This document shows, one piece after another, positions 9,981-18,390 of a DNA stretch of 64,000 bases. Numbering within the stretch: the stretch's first letter is position 1; each line of letters begins with the position of its first letter. The stretch comes from Pseudomonadota bacterium (lineage in GTDB: Bacteria; Desulfobacterota; Desulfovibrionia; Desulfovibrionales; Desulfovibrionaceae). The stretch spans positions 1 through 64,000 of the forward strand of contig JAEZYD010000003.1 in the NCBI GenBank assembly GCA_023419375.1. Reading direction: 5' to 3'. Below the pieces are notes generated by a model, which saw only the letters and a list, made by a program, of their open reading frames with translations, had not been told where the DNA came from and did no database searches. The translations under genes were made by a program, and so were the position numbers.

Positions 9981-10507
9981 CGGGCACCTCCCGCTTTTGC
10001 CAACAGGTCAGCCAGCCCTGTGCGTTCCATCCGGGCCAGATGTTTTCTGACCCGCCCCAGGTAGGCGTCACGGAAGTGCGGAGTACGGGAATGGTACGCG
10101 CCCACGGCATCCCAAATATTGCGGGTACGGTCATACTCCTTACGCAGAATCCATGCCGCAGCATGGGCATTGACGCAGCCGTCACGCAGTACCGCTTCAG
10201 GCGAAAAGCCCGCCTGCTGAAGTTCGTTGACGTGACAGGTGTTCACCTGGAAGCCGCCTAAATCCCACGTTCCGTTGGTATTGCTGAGAGCTTCGCCTGT
10301 CTTGCCACCTTCTGTAGCCAAAATGCCCACCAGCGCGGCCAGGGGTAGACTGTAAACATCAGCCGCTTCCACCACGCACTCCCAGGATAAAGCGCGGGTG
10401 GGTGGAACTGCGATCCTGTCCCGATTAACGGAAGAGGCGGCAAGGGCCGTAGCGGGCAGGAGGCAGAGCCACATAGCGATATATAAATATATTTTTCTAT
10501 GAAACAT
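9977..10507 (-). CDS. Lytic transglycosylase (VirB1-like), conjugation-associated
   Basis: The 176-residue product has a signal peptide (MFHRKIYLYIAMW, then LLPATALAA) and an SLT-type domain. The catalytic glutamate is in GILATEGGK, followed by GGFQVNTCHV and a C-terminal AVGAYHSRTPHF motif. It should cleave peptidoglycan locally so that the channel can cross the cell wall. The start at 10507 gives a well-formed signal peptide with a basic N-region. No good ribosome site is visible, and ATG at 10528 or 10474 is possible. Its first codons coincide with an AT-rich sequence resembling the element's palindrome. The gene overlaps dotM by 4 bp. Confidence 0.8.
   Translation of the reverse strand: MFHRKIYLYIAMWLCLLPATALAASSVNRDRIAVPPTRALSWECVVEAADVYSLPLAALVGILATEGGKTGEALSNTNGTWDLGGFQVNTCHVNELQQAGFSPEAVLRDGCVNAHAAAWILRKEYDRTRNIWDAVGAYHSRTPHFRDAYLGRVRKHLARMERTGLADLLAKAGGAR
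10478..10500. repeat. Degenerate copy of the element's AT palindrome, inside a signal-peptide coding region
   Basis: On the minus strand this reads ATAGAAAAATATATTTATAT followed by ATCGC. It resembles the perfect palindromes at 17,519 and 21,191 with several mismatches. Next to it, at 10,502-10,513, is the perfect 12-bp palindrome AAACATATGTTT, which contains the start codon of the transglycosylase gene. Confidence 0.45.
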
Positions 10508-10524
10508 ATGTTTATAGCTCGCTA

Positions 10525-10941
10525 TCATTTCAGTTTGCGAATCAGCGAACCAGCCACATCGCTGCCGCTGCCGGAGACCTGAAAGGGATTGTTTTTGCCA
10601 ATGCCAGTCACGCTGGAACGGGCTTCGCTCAAAACCTCGTTCATCTTGCTCTGAATCATGGAATCCACCTGACGGCACATGCCGTTGATGATGGAATCCA
10701 TACTGGGAATAGTCACACCAAGGGAAAAAGCGTCTCCAATGCTGGCGATACTGCCCAGGCAGTTGGAAAGCGGCCCTCGATCTTCTTCAGGGTCGGGCAT
10801 TGTGGTGTTATGGGTTTCCTTCACGCGGGTATTACGTTCCTTCATGGCACCAGTGGCCGCGTTCTGGGTATCGTCGCACGGAGACGCGAGACAGGGAGCC
10901 GCTATAAACATGAGCATGAGGGTTAACAGCAGAGTTTTCAT
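10525..10941 (-). CDS. Small exported protein of the transfer operon, function unknown
   Basis: The 138-residue product starts with a clear signal peptide (MKTLLLTLMLMFIAAPCLASP). The mature part is hydrophilic and has three cysteines (in SPCDD, SNCLG and GMCRQ), a GDAFSLGVTIPS motif and a helical C-terminus. It is preceded by GGGGGGCAAGAA and its ATG overlaps the topoisomerase stop (ATGA). The position between the topoisomerase and the transglycosylase suggests an accessory periplasmic transfer protein. I do not recognise a named family with confidence. Confidence 0.65.
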   Translation of the reverse strand: MKTLLLTLMLMFIAAPCLASPCDDTQNAATGAMKERNTRVKETHNTTMPDPEEDRGPLSNCLGSIASIGDAFSLGVTIPSMDSIINGMCRQVDSMIQSKMNEVLSEARSSVTGIGKNNPFQVSGSGSDVAGSLIRKLK

Positions 10942-12947
10942 TTCTTGCCCCCCTTTTGGGCATTGAAGTTGGGCCTGCCGTCTTCCTCTAGCTGATAGAG
11001 CTTCTTGCAGCCGGGATAGCCGGAGCAGCCGAAGAACGGGCCTTTGGCACTCTCACGGCGCACCAAAGGCTTTCCGCAGGTGCATTTGAACTTGGTGGGT
11101 TCGGGCTTTTTACGGGCTTCGCCTGGTTTGCCGTCCACATTGGGGTAGCTGGCGTTGCAGGCACGGTCGGAACATGAAAAGAAGTCATATTCGCCGGAGC
11201 CGTCGCGGCGCTGTCCCTTCATGCGCACAAGAGGCTTGCCGCAGGCATCGCACACAAATTCTGTAGTTTCTGGGGCCTTGCGCTCCTGCTGGGGATACTT
11301 GGCCGTGAAGCCGCCAACTTCCTGTTGAAGCTGCTCATAGGCCATTTCCATGATTTCCCTGTAGGAAGCCGCGCCTCCGGCAATGGCGTCCAGATTGTCC
11401 TCCATCCCTCTGGTGAACTCGTAATCCAGAAAGGAGAATGCCCCAGTGAGCAAGTCCACCACCTGTTCCCCCACGGGCGTGGGCACGAGCTGTCTTTTTT
11501 CGACGCGGACATATTCACGCTTGAGAATGGTATCCACAATGGCCGCGAAGGTTGCCGGGCGACCTATGCCTCGGTTTTCCAGTTCACGAACCAGGCTCGC
11601 TTCCGAAAAGCGCGTGGGCGGTTTGGTCTTTTTGGTCAACACCCTGCCGCTGGCGGGAGAAACGCTTGTGCCCTGGCTCAATATGGGCACAGGGTTTTCC
11701 GGTTCGTCACCGTCATCGTCCCGTTCATCCAATGTTGCCGCGTCGGTCGCGAGCAAGACCTTCCAGCCGGGGTCACGCAATACCCGACCCCTGGCCTCAA
11801 AGACGGCTTCTTTGCTATCCAGGGCCGCAGCAAGACGGAGGGTGCGCACGTCATACACGGCATCCGCCAGTTGCGAGGCCAAAGTCCGCAGGCGGATGAG
11901 GCGGTACAGGGCCTGTTCGTCCGGGGTATCTCCGGCTTTTTCTACTTCTGGATGCGTAGGACGCACAGCTTCGTGCGCTTCCTGAGCGCCTTCCTTGGAT
12001 TTCCAGACACGGGGCTTATCCACCAGGGACCAGCCGTGCGCCAGGCAAAAAGCGCGAATCTCCGCCACAGCTTCTGCCGACAGATTGGGTGAATCCGTGC
12101 GCATGTAGGTTATGTGCCCAGCCTCATAAAGTCGTTGAGCCAGTTGCATGGTTTGTTTGGGGGTGAACTTTAAGGCGTTGGAAGCCGCCTGCTGCAAGCT
12201 CGATGTGGTGAAGGGCGCGGGCGGGGCCGTATGGCTTTCGGATTCCATGCAATCTTTCACAGTAAGAGCAGGCAAGGCCGCAACACGGTCAGCCAAAGCA
12301 GTATCCAGCAGATATTCTTGGCCAGCCTGCAACCAGGACTTGGTAAGCCAAATGGCACTCCAGCCTCCGGCAAACGCCAGTTCCGCGCCGTAGTGGGTCA
12401 CGGACACAAAGCCCTTGATAGCTCGTTCGCGCTCTACCACTAGCCGCACAGCCGGGCTTTGCACCCGCCCGGCAGACAGGCGTGTGCCAGCGGCACGAGA
12501 AAGCGGCCCACTGACCAAATACCCGCAAAAGCGGTCGAGAACGCGCCGGGCTTCCTGTGCCGCCACCAGTGCCATGTCCAGAGGTCGTGGGGCTTTCAGT
12601 GCCGCATGTATGGCTGAGGCCGTGATTTCGCTGTAGGTGACACGCTTGGGATTTTTTAGGCGCAGGGCATCGGCAACATGCCAGGCAATGGCCTCGCCTT
12701 CGCGGTCAGGGTCGGTAGCGAGGTACACCGCACCTGCATCCTTGACCAGGGCTGCCAGCCTTTTGAGCACGTCTTTGCCGCGCTCCGTGGGAGTATACGC
12801 AGGGGTGAAGTCCGGCAGGGCAATGCCCAACTCGCGCTCCGGCAAATCGCGCACATGGCCAACGGACGCGGCCACTTTCCAATCGACTCCCAAAATTGCC
12901 TGTACTTTTTTGACCTTGCCGGGTGATTCCAAAATGAGCAGATTCAT
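10938..12947 (-). CDS. Type IA DNA topoisomerase (TopA/TraE-like) of the element
   Basis: The 669-residue product has the Toprim domain (NLLILESPGKV at the N-terminus, ATDPDREGEAIAWH near residue 80) and the active-site tyrosine in HITYMRTDS near residue 280. It also has SAGRVQSPAVRLV. Two C-terminal zinc ribbons follow (CDACGKPL...CSDRAC and CTCGKPLV...CSGYPGC). It relaxes negative supercoils and may resolve transfer or replication intermediates; conjugative plasmids often carry their own copy. GTG at 12953 is possible, but ATG at 12947 follows GAGGATGTGACT and gives the family's usual N-terminus. The gene overlaps its 3' neighbour by 4 bp. Confidence 0.88.
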   Translation of the reverse strand: MNLLILESPGKVKKVQAILGVDWKVAASVGHVRDLPERELGIALPDFTPAYTPTERGKDVLKRLAALVKDAGAVYLATDPDREGEAIAWHVADALRLKNPKRVTYSEITASAIHAALKAPRPLDMALVAAQEARRVLDRFCGYLVSGPLSRAAGTRLSAGRVQSPAVRLVVERERAIKGFVSVTHYGAELAFAGGWSAIWLTKSWLQAGQEYLLDTALADRVAALPALTVKDCMESESHTAPPAPFTTSSLQQAASNALKFTPKQTMQLAQRLYEAGHITYMRTDSPNLSAEAVAEIRAFCLAHGWSLVDKPRVWKSKEGAQEAHEAVRPTHPEVEKAGDTPDEQALYRLIRLRTLASQLADAVYDVRTLRLAAALDSKEAVFEARGRVLRDPGWKVLLATDAATLDERDDDGDEPENPVPILSQGTSVSPASGRVLTKKTKPPTRFSEASLVRELENRGIGRPATFAAIVDTILKREYVRVEKRQLVPTPVGEQVVDLLTGAFSFLDYEFTRGMEDNLDAIAGGAASYREIMEMAYEQLQQEVGGFTAKYPQQERKAPETTEFVCDACGKPLVRMKGQRRDGSGEYDFFSCSDRACNASYPNVDGKPGEARKKPEPTKFKCTCGKPLVRRESAKGPFFGCSGYPGCKKLYQLEEDGRPNFNAQKGGKK

Positions 12948-12949
12948 AG

Positions 12950-14359
12950 TCACATCCTCATGCGTGTTGCGTGTGCTTCCGTCCCGGTGGGAGCCAGAGC
13001 GGCCCGATTCTTTTCGTCAAGTTCCATGCTCAAAGTGCTGGAAAAGGAGGCACACACATCCGCCAGAGAGCGGGCAGCGTCACTGTCCTGTTTGAGCACC
13101 TTGCTGAGAAAGTCAGGGTTTTGAAGCAGAATGCGGGCCTTGACCACATCCGCGTCCGCATCCTGAAATGCCTGAGCTGATGCCGCAGAGGACATCGGCG
13201 CGGGTCTGGGCATGGGATCGTCCGTACTTCTGGCTGCCGCAGCTTCCGCCAAAGCCTCTACAGGCGTGGTCATGTGCGCCCCAGTTACGGCATCACGCTG
13301 GGCTTGCTCTTCAATCAGTGCGGGCCAAGTTTCGCTACGCGGGAACCATGCCGCCTTCGGCTGCTCACCCATTTCAAACTGGTGCATGATGGTCAGTACC
13401 TTGGCCGCTTCTGCTGCCGCCTGAAACACGCCCTTGGCATCTCCCCCGGAAAACTTCTGGTTCCAGTGATTGATGTAGGCGGCGGAATTGCTTGCGGGCA
13501 TGGGCAGGTCGAACTTTGCCCCGGCCAGCATGGAGAACATTTCCGCCCGCATTTCCTCAAAGGCGAAATTCTTGATGTTATGCGTCTGCTTTTCCTTGCG
13601 GTTCTCCCGATTAGCGTGGCCGGTGGCGTGATAGGTTTCATGCAGCTTGGTGGCGTAATATTCTTCGGGCACGGTGAAACGCTCAGGGAAAGGCATCTTC
13701 ACTGTGTCGGCTGCGGGTTCATAGAGGGCATCACCGCCGTGATGTTCCACCGGAATACCTGTGCAGGCGATGAAGCGTTCCACAAAATCGTTGCGTTCAA
13801 CCGTTGTCATGGCATGGGCTTGCTGCTCTTTCTGCGGAAATCCCTCTATTTGGGCGGCATTAAAGACTGTGAACGGATAAAACAGCGTCATGCGCTGCAC
13901 ATCTGGTATTTCCAACCCTTGTTCCTTTTGGGCAGCAAATTCTTTGAGCTGCTTGTCGGTGAGGTATTGCCACTTGCCGTCCTCGCCCACGATGAAGGCA
14001 ATTTCTTCGGGCCGCAGGAGCTTGACGCCCTTCGCTCCTTTTTTGATCTTCATGTCGCGGGCAGGATGATCCCCCTGAAACTGCTGAAATTGCTTGAATG
14101 TCATCCATCTGTCGTCCGAAAAGCCGTTGACGATGCTGGTCAGCATGAGCTTGACCATGTTTGCCCCGCCGTACTCGCGCCCCGTGGTGGCGCAAAAGGG
14201 CATTCCCATCGGGCTGTCAGCCGTCCAGGGCTTTTGCCACTTGCCTGCCTTTTCGGCCAAGGCCAACATGTTTTCGGCAACAGAGTTGACGAAATCTTCT
14301 TGTACTTCCCGGCTGATCTGAAAGCGGTTTTTCTTTTCCGCAGACCGTTCCTGACTCAT
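12950..14359 (-). CDS. ArdC-like antirestriction protein with zincin motif
   Basis: The 469-residue product has the N-terminal ArdC/DUF1738 single-strand-DNA-binding domain (KWQKPW, then REYGGANM, WMTFKQF, KKGAKGVKLL). A C-terminal metallopeptidase-like domain carries HETYHATGH near residue 238 (HExxH) and a downstream EEMRAEMFS. ArdC proteins protect incoming single-stranded DNA from restriction during conjugation. The tail after about residue 370 is Ala-rich and variable. The ATG at 14359 follows CAGGAGG and overlaps the stop of the upstream 70-residue gene (ATGA). Confidence 0.85.
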   Translation of the reverse strand: MSQERSAEKKNRFQISREVQEDFVNSVAENMLALAEKAGKWQKPWTADSPMGMPFCATTGREYGGANMVKLMLTSIVNGFSDDRWMTFKQFQQFQGDHPARDMKIKKGAKGVKLLRPEEIAFIVGEDGKWQYLTDKQLKEFAAQKEQGLEIPDVQRMTLFYPFTVFNAAQIEGFPQKEQQAHAMTTVERNDFVERFIACTGIPVEHHGGDALYEPAADTVKMPFPERFTVPEEYYATKLHETYHATGHANRENRKEKQTHNIKNFAFEEMRAEMFSMLAGAKFDLPMPASNSAAYINHWNQKFSGGDAKGVFQAAAEAAKVLTIMHQFEMGEQPKAAWFPRSETWPALIEEQAQRDAVTGAHMTTPVEALAEAAAARSTDDPMPRPAPMSSAASAQAFQDADADVVKARILLQNPDFLSKVLKQDSDAARSLADVCASFSSTLSMELDEKNRAALAPTGTEAHATRMRM

Positions 14360-14568
14360 ACAGCCTCCTGCACAGACACAATGACGGTATCCGGTTCTTC
14401 ATGGGGAGAAATAAAGCCCGCAGTAAGGGTGTCTTCCCGGCTCATGAGAAAGGCTCCGGCGTCCAACTGCCGCTCGATGTCATCAGGCGAAAGCATGATA
14501 TGTTCTTTCGCCTGACTGCGTACCGGTGCATCAAAAAGGCCGTAGCTGTTGCGGTTTTCGGTATTCAT
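14356..14568 (-). CDS. Small acidic protein of unknown function, 70 aa, coupled to ardC-like gene
   Basis: The start is placed at 14568 because GGAGG lies 7 bases upstream; reading from 14580 would place that site inside the gene. The product is acidic and hydrophilic (MNTENRNSYGLFDAPVRS, then MLSPDDIERQLDAGAFLMS). It has no membrane segment or motif I recognise. The stop overlaps the start of the ardC-like gene, and the leader carries a copy of the AT palindrome plus the inverted repeat CATAG-AAAA-CTATG. The gene may therefore head a regulated operon that includes ardC and topA. Confidence 0.6.
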   Translation of the reverse strand: MNTENRNSYGLFDAPVRSQAKEHIMLSPDDIERQLDAGAFLMSREDTLTAGFISPHEEPDTVIVSVQEAV

Positions 14569-14578
14569 GCAAACCTCC

Positions 14579-14616
14579 ATAGAAATATATTTTTATATAT
14601 TGCATAGAAAACTATG
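14579..14616. repeat. AT palindrome half-site plus a second inverted repeat, between icmT and the ardC operon
   Basis: The left arm ATAGAAATATAT and the TTTT spacer (14,579-14,594) match the perfect palindromes at 17,519 and 21,191. The right arm diverges (ATATATTGCATA). It is followed at 14,603-14,616 by CATAG-AAAA-CTATG, a perfect 5-bp inverted repeat with a 4-base loop. The site lies just upstream of the gene starting at 14,568 in the direction of transcription. Confidence 0.6.
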
Positions 14617-14626
14617 TACTCATGCG

Positions 14627-14899
14627 CTACCAGCGGCAGCGTTGCCGCCATTGCACCTCGTTCTGCGTGGTCTCCCGCCGCCTGCCCATGAAGGCCACAC
14701 GCAAAGCGCGAAAGCAGGCCAGCGGCGTCATACCCGTGCGTTGCACCAGATACAGGGCAACAATGGCCCCCCCGGCAACGGCAGCCGTCCACCATGCCCA
14801 ATGGAACAGCCACAGGCCCAGCGGAAACACCGCGCGGGCATCCAGAATGAAGATTTTTGGGGTAATGGCGGTATCCCGCCAGAGTACGTCCTGTATCAT
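14627..14899 (-). CDS. icmT: IcmT/TraK family inner-membrane protein
   Basis: The 90-residue product has the IcmT/TraK signature: a WRDTAITPKIFILDARA segment at the N-terminus, then a double membrane hairpin (FPLGLWLFHWAWWT and AAVAGGAIVALYLVQ) and a basic C-terminus. The family is a small conserved part of I-type secretion systems; in Legionella it is needed for transport and pore function. Its ATG overlaps the dotB stop by 4 bp, as in other I-type clusters where dotD-dotC-dotB-icmT run together. Confidence 0.85.
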   Translation of the reverse strand: MIQDVLWRDTAITPKIFILDARAVFPLGLWLFHWAWWTAAVAGGAIVALYLVQRTGMTPLACFRALRVAFMGRRRETTQNEVQWRQRCRW

Positions 14900-16050
14900 T
14901 GTTCCTCCTTAGTTATAGGCTGTGATGTTTTGCGCTCCGCCATGATTGCTTGAGTGTTTTCTTTGGTGATTTTTCCTGCGTCATAGGCCGCTTGAGCCGC
15001 GTCCTGCATCCGTTGGCCGTATTTGATGAGCAGGGTTTCGCATGTCTGGATCAATCGCTCTTGCGGGGTATCCAGAAGCACTTCCCGAATTTCTGGCGTA
15101 AAGGCCAAAAACTCGCGCAGGGCAACACGCCCTTTACCGCCGAGCATGGGCACAAGGCGTTGGTTGACCACCAGCCGCAGACTGGAGAGCAGCGTCACCG
15201 TGACTTGCAGTCGTTCTTCCACGGGGAACACATTGATGATGCGTGAAAGGGTTTCGGGGACAGAACGGGTATGCACCGTGGAATATGCGGCAACGCCTGT
15301 TTCCGCACTTTCGATCATGCCGCGCAGTGTTTCCGCGTCACGGCTCTCACCGATGAGCACTACGTTGGGTGCTGTGCGGGTAGAATTACGCACAGCCCGG
15401 ATGAAGGATTGCAGATGCTCAGGAATAGTGCTTTGCGAGACTGGCCCGCCCTGGTTGGGGATGCTTAAAAGGTCAAATTCAATGGGGGATTCATAGGTAG
15501 CCACGTTGCGGCCTCCTTTTTCAATGATGTGCCGCAAAATGGCGGCAAGCAGCGTGGTCTTGCCTGACCCCATGACGCCCGTGACCAGCACGAGGCCGTT
15601 TTCCGGGGTAGCGTGATCCAGAATGTTTTGTTCAACGCCCAAATCTTCAAGCCGAGGCGGCATGGAAGGAATGGTGCGAAAAACGATTTTGACGCCGGTG
15701 GAATATCCGTCCGCCACCGCGCCCGCATTGCCACGAAAGCGGCGGCGTACCCCTCTTGTTTCTTCTATCTGGTGGGCGAAGTCGTAATCGTCCTGGCTGG
15801 ATTTGATATAGGCCGCCACGGAATTATTGCGCGTAAGCCGCTCCAATCCTGCCAACAGCTCGTCCGTAGTAATGGGGCGCGTGGTGATACGCTGCCACAC
15901 CCCGTCTTTGCGCACCCATACCGGCTGGCCGGAGCAAAGCTGTATGTCCGACATGCCACTGCTGGTCGCCCAAAGCAGCATGTCGTTGAGATTGTCCGTC
16001 TCCCAGCGAATGCGCGGTTCACGCGGGTACATTTCAACGGCTTCAAACAC
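14896..16050 (-). CDS. dotB: DotB (TraJ of IncI) secretion ATPase
   Basis: This 384-residue GspE/PilT-type hexameric ATPase powers the channel. Walker A is GVMGSGKTTLL near residue 159, followed by the Asp box (YESPIEFDL) and the His box (STVHTRSV). The start is probably GTG at 16050, which follows AGAGGAAGTGAACC; ATG at 16032 is an alternative. It lies 3 bp behind dotC and overlaps icmT. Confidence 0.92.
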   Translation of the reverse strand: MFEAVEMYPREPRIRWETDNLNDMLLWATSSGMSDIQLCSGQPVWVRKDGVWQRITTRPITTDELLAGLERLTRNNSVAAYIKSSQDDYDFAHQIEETRGVRRRFRGNAGAVADGYSTGVKIVFRTIPSMPPRLEDLGVEQNILDHATPENGLVLVTGVMGSGKTTLLAAILRHIIEKGGRNVATYESPIEFDLLSIPNQGGPVSQSTIPEHLQSFIRAVRNSTRTAPNVVLIGESRDAETLRGMIESAETGVAAYSTVHTRSVPETLSRIINVFPVEERLQVTVTLLSSLRLVVNQRLVPMLGGKGRVALREFLAFTPEIREVLLDTPQERLIQTCETLLIKYGQRMQDAAQAAYDAGKITKENTQAIMAERKTSQPITKEEQ

Positions 16051-16053
16051 GGT

Positions 16054-17019
16054 TCACTTCCTCTTGCCAGTGTGTGCGGGAACGGTTTGCACTGGAATGA
16101 AGGACGAAGGCGCGGTGATGCGGTAGACCTTCTGCCCGATATGCAGCTTGTTGCCGCCGTCCGTGGTCTTGCTGCCAAGCTCTGCGGAGGCCGTGTTGAC
16201 CCGGCTCAAGAGATGCTGGGCCGTGAGTAGGTGGTAGAGCATCACACCGCGATAGATGCGCACCATGCGGGACACATTGTCGGCATAAAGATGATCTGCT
16301 TCTGTCAGCCCCTGTGCCCAGGCTTCGCGCACAGCAGTCCGCCAGATGAGCCGCTCTTTATCGTTCTTTGGCATGACGGCGGGATTGGGCTTTTCTGGCT
16401 CAGGGAAGCCGTCCGTCATAAGGAACTCGCGCCAGGTAGGCGCGGCAGCCACATAACGGGCAGGCGCAAGCAGATCATACGAGGTAAGCGCGGCGGTGGC
16501 GGTCTCGCCTGATTCAATGCGCATGGAAGCCCCGGCCCGCGTGAGCACAGGCGGCAAAATCAGGGCATCTCCCTGCGTCATCAGGAGTGGCCCAAAGTTG
16601 AAGGCAGTATCCATGATGGAACTGTGTTGTTCCGTGGCTGCCACAAGTTGCTTGTAGCGATACGTCATCGCCGTCTGGAAGGTGACAAGCTGGGCCGCTT
16701 CCTTAATGGCCGCAGGCCGCATGAGGCTGACGGCGGTTTCGTTCTTCGCTGCCCCCTTCATTTCAAGAAGTGCGGCCAGCTCTTCCGGTTCACCACGGCG
16801 AGGACTGCCGGCAGCATCGTCAGGCAGATGGACTGTGAGGGGCTGGCCCTCCTCACTTTTCACGGGAGCGACTGGCGGTGCAGGTTTTTCAGTGGTTGCA
16901 GCCACATTCGTCAGCGGCGGCATGGGCACCAGGGGCGCTGGTTCCTGAACATCATTTTTGACGGCGCATCCGCCAAGACACATCAGGAGCACTGCCAGCG
17001 TACAGAGTGAACGGTTCAT
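16054..17019 (-). CDS. dotC: DotC (TraI of IncI) outer-membrane lipoprotein
   Basis: The 321-residue lipoprotein has lipobox LGGC with the modified cysteine at residue 18. A Pro/Ala-rich linker precedes the conserved DotC domain (LLEMKGAAKNETAVSLMRPAA near residue 85, WREFLMTDGF and WAQGLTEADHLYADNVSRM further on). With DotD and DotH it forms the outer-membrane core complex. Its ATG overlaps the dotD stop by 4 bp. Confidence 0.9.
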   Translation of the reverse strand: MNRSLCTLAVLLMCLGGCAVKNDVQEPAPLVPMPPLTNVAATTEKPAPPVAPVKSEEGQPLTVHLPDDAAGSPRRGEPEELAALLEMKGAAKNETAVSLMRPAAIKEAAQLVTFQTAMTYRYKQLVAATEQHSSIMDTAFNFGPLLMTQGDALILPPVLTRAGASMRIESGETATAALTSYDLLAPARYVAAAPTWREFLMTDGFPEPEKPNPAVMPKNDKERLIWRTAVREAWAQGLTEADHLYADNVSRMVRIYRGVMLYHLLTAQHLLSRVNTASAELGSKTTDGGNKLHIGQKVYRITAPSSFIPVQTVPAHTGKRK

Positions 17020-17489
17020 GATTGCCCCCCGGTGCTGACTGTGCGGGCCAGAGTTATGACCCGGCCAATGGGGTCAACGCGCAGCACAGCCTGCGGCTGC
17101 ACCTGCCAGGCAATGTCTTCCAGCAGCACATGGGCCGGACGATTCAAGCCGCGCACCACCACAGTCAGTATTTGCGCCGAGGGCTTGCCCGCTTCTTGAT
17201 AGCGATAGCCAAGTTGCAGGCAGATTTCTTTGACAGCTCCTTCAGCCGGGCCAGTCCATGAGATGGACACCGGCTGGCTGAGGCTGGGATCAGCGGGCGG
17301 CAAAAGTGGCTGTAAGCCCTGCCCGCGCAGTTTTGCCAGCATGGCAAGTTCGCCGTGGGCAATCTGGGCCGCATCACCAAGGGTGACGGTCACAAAGTCA
17401 GCCGGATTTGTGGGGTCTTGTGTGGGCTTCTTTCCCGCACAACCCGCCAGGACAAAACAACAGATGATAAACGCGCATCTTCGCAGCAT
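17016..17489 (-). CDS. dotD: DotD (TraH of IncI) outer-membrane lipoprotein
   Basis: The 157-residue lipoprotein has lipobox LAGC with the modified cysteine at residue 17, and an N0/secretin-like domain (VSISWTGPAEGAVKEICLQLGYRY). This fits DotD, which assembles with DotC and DotH. The start follows AAGGAGCTTTCTC. It is the first gene of the dotD-dotC-dotB-icmT operon and is divergent from parA, with the perfect AT palindrome lying in between. Confidence 0.88.
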   Translation of the reverse strand: MLRRCAFIICCFVLAGCAGKKPTQDPTNPADFVTVTLGDAAQIAHGELAMLAKLRGQGLQPLLPPADPSLSQPVSISWTGPAEGAVKEICLQLGYRYQEAGKPSAQILTVVVRGLNRPAHVLLEDIAWQVQPQAVLRVDPIGRVITLARTVSTGGQS

Positions 17490-17518
17490 GAGAAAGCTCC
17501 TTATGTGTTTGTAGGTTT

Positions 17519-17546
17519 ATAGAAATATATTTTTATATATTTCTAT
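17519..17546. repeat. Perfect 28-bp AT palindrome in the dotD/parA divergent region
   Basis: The arms ATAGAAATATAT and ATATATTTCTAT are exact inverted copies around TTTT. It lies 30 bp upstream of dotD and ends directly ahead of the -35 box of the parA promoter. The identical 28-mer recurs at 21,191-21,218. The placement fits an operator that controls both divergent units. A hairpin role in RNA is less likely, since it has only two G-C pairs. Confidence 0.75.
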
Positions 17547-17547
17547 T

Positions 17548-17575
17548 TTTACAGTTGAATATATATTTATATAAT
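17548..17575 (+). promoter_or_regulatory. Promoter for parA
   Basis: TTTACA at 17,548-17,553, a 16-base spacer, and TATAAT at 17,570-17,575 make a near-consensus sigma70 promoter. The start point would be near 17,582, about 32 bases before the parA ATG. The palindrome at 17,519-17,546 abuts the -35 box, so a bound protein would affect polymerase directly. Confidence 0.6.
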
Positions 17576-17613
17576 GCTATGGGTTCTCTGGACAGCATCA
17601 CCAAGGAGAACCT

Positions 17614-18390
17614 ATGAGTAGCATCGTCATCGCCAACAAAAAGGGCGGCGTGGGCAAAACCACCACGGCGCAGAATCTGGCAGCAGCCCTTGCCGCCCAC
17701 GGCAAAAAAGTGCTGGCCGTGGATATGGACGCTCAGGCCAATCTGACCCGCGCCTGGGGAGTGCCCCATGACGGCAAAAGCGTTCTGGACGTGCTCAGGA
17801 GCAAGGCCACATGGCAGGACATTGCCGTGCCGGTGGAAAAGGGGGCGGGCTGTGTCTTGCTTGCGCCAGCCAGCCGTCAGCTTGCGGCTATGCCGGAGGT
17901 TTTTGCTCAGGAGATCGGTAAGGAACTCTTGCTGAAAGAAGCGTTGGAGGCGGTGCAAGGCACCTTTGACGTGATCATCATTGACAGCCCGCCCTCGCTG
18001 GACTTGCTGGCTATCAACACCTATGCGGCGGCAGACGCCGTGGTCATTCCGGTGCAGACGGAGTTCCATTCCCTGGAAGGCCTCGCCCTCATGCAAGACG
18101 ACCTGGAGCGGGTGCGCCGCCGCCTCAATCCTAATCTGGCGGTGCTTGGCATCGTCCCCACCTTCGTTGACCGCAGAAAGCGGCTGTGCCGTGACGTGCT
18201 GGATGTGCTCACCGAAAAACACGCGACTGACCTCACCCAGAGTGTCATCCGTGACAACGTGACCTTGGCCGAAGCCCCAAGCCACGGCCAGAGCATCTTT
18301 GCCTATGATGCCAAGTCGTATGGGGCGCAGGATTATGCCGCCCTTGGAGCAGAAATAGTAACCAGACTGGAGGCCCGTTATGGCGCGTAA
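17614..18390 (+). CDS. parA: ParA-type partition ATPase
   Basis: The 258-residue product has the deviant Walker A motif KKGGVGKTTT at residues 9-18, DMDAQANLT (Walker A'), and IIDSPPSLDLL (Walker B). It has no N-terminal DNA-binding extension, so it is of the short type (Ib / Soj-like), which moves DNA over the nucleoid. The ATG at 17614 follows CCAAGGAGAACCT. It is one of only two plus-strand genes in the transfer region and is co-transcribed with the partner that overlaps it. It should help retain the element when excised. Confidence 0.9.
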   Translation: MSSIVIANKKGGVGKTTTAQNLAAALAAHGKKVLAVDMDAQANLTRAWGVPHDGKSVLDVLRSKATWQDIAVPVEKGAGCVLLAPASRQLAAMPEVFAQEIGKELLLKEALEAVQGTFDVIIIDSPPSLDLLAINTYAAADAVVIPVQTEFHSLEGLALMQDDLERVRRRLNPNLAVLGIVPTFVDRRKRLCRDVLDVLTEKHATDLTQSVIRDNVTLAEAPSHGQSIFAYDAKSYGAQDYAALGAEIVTRLEARYGA

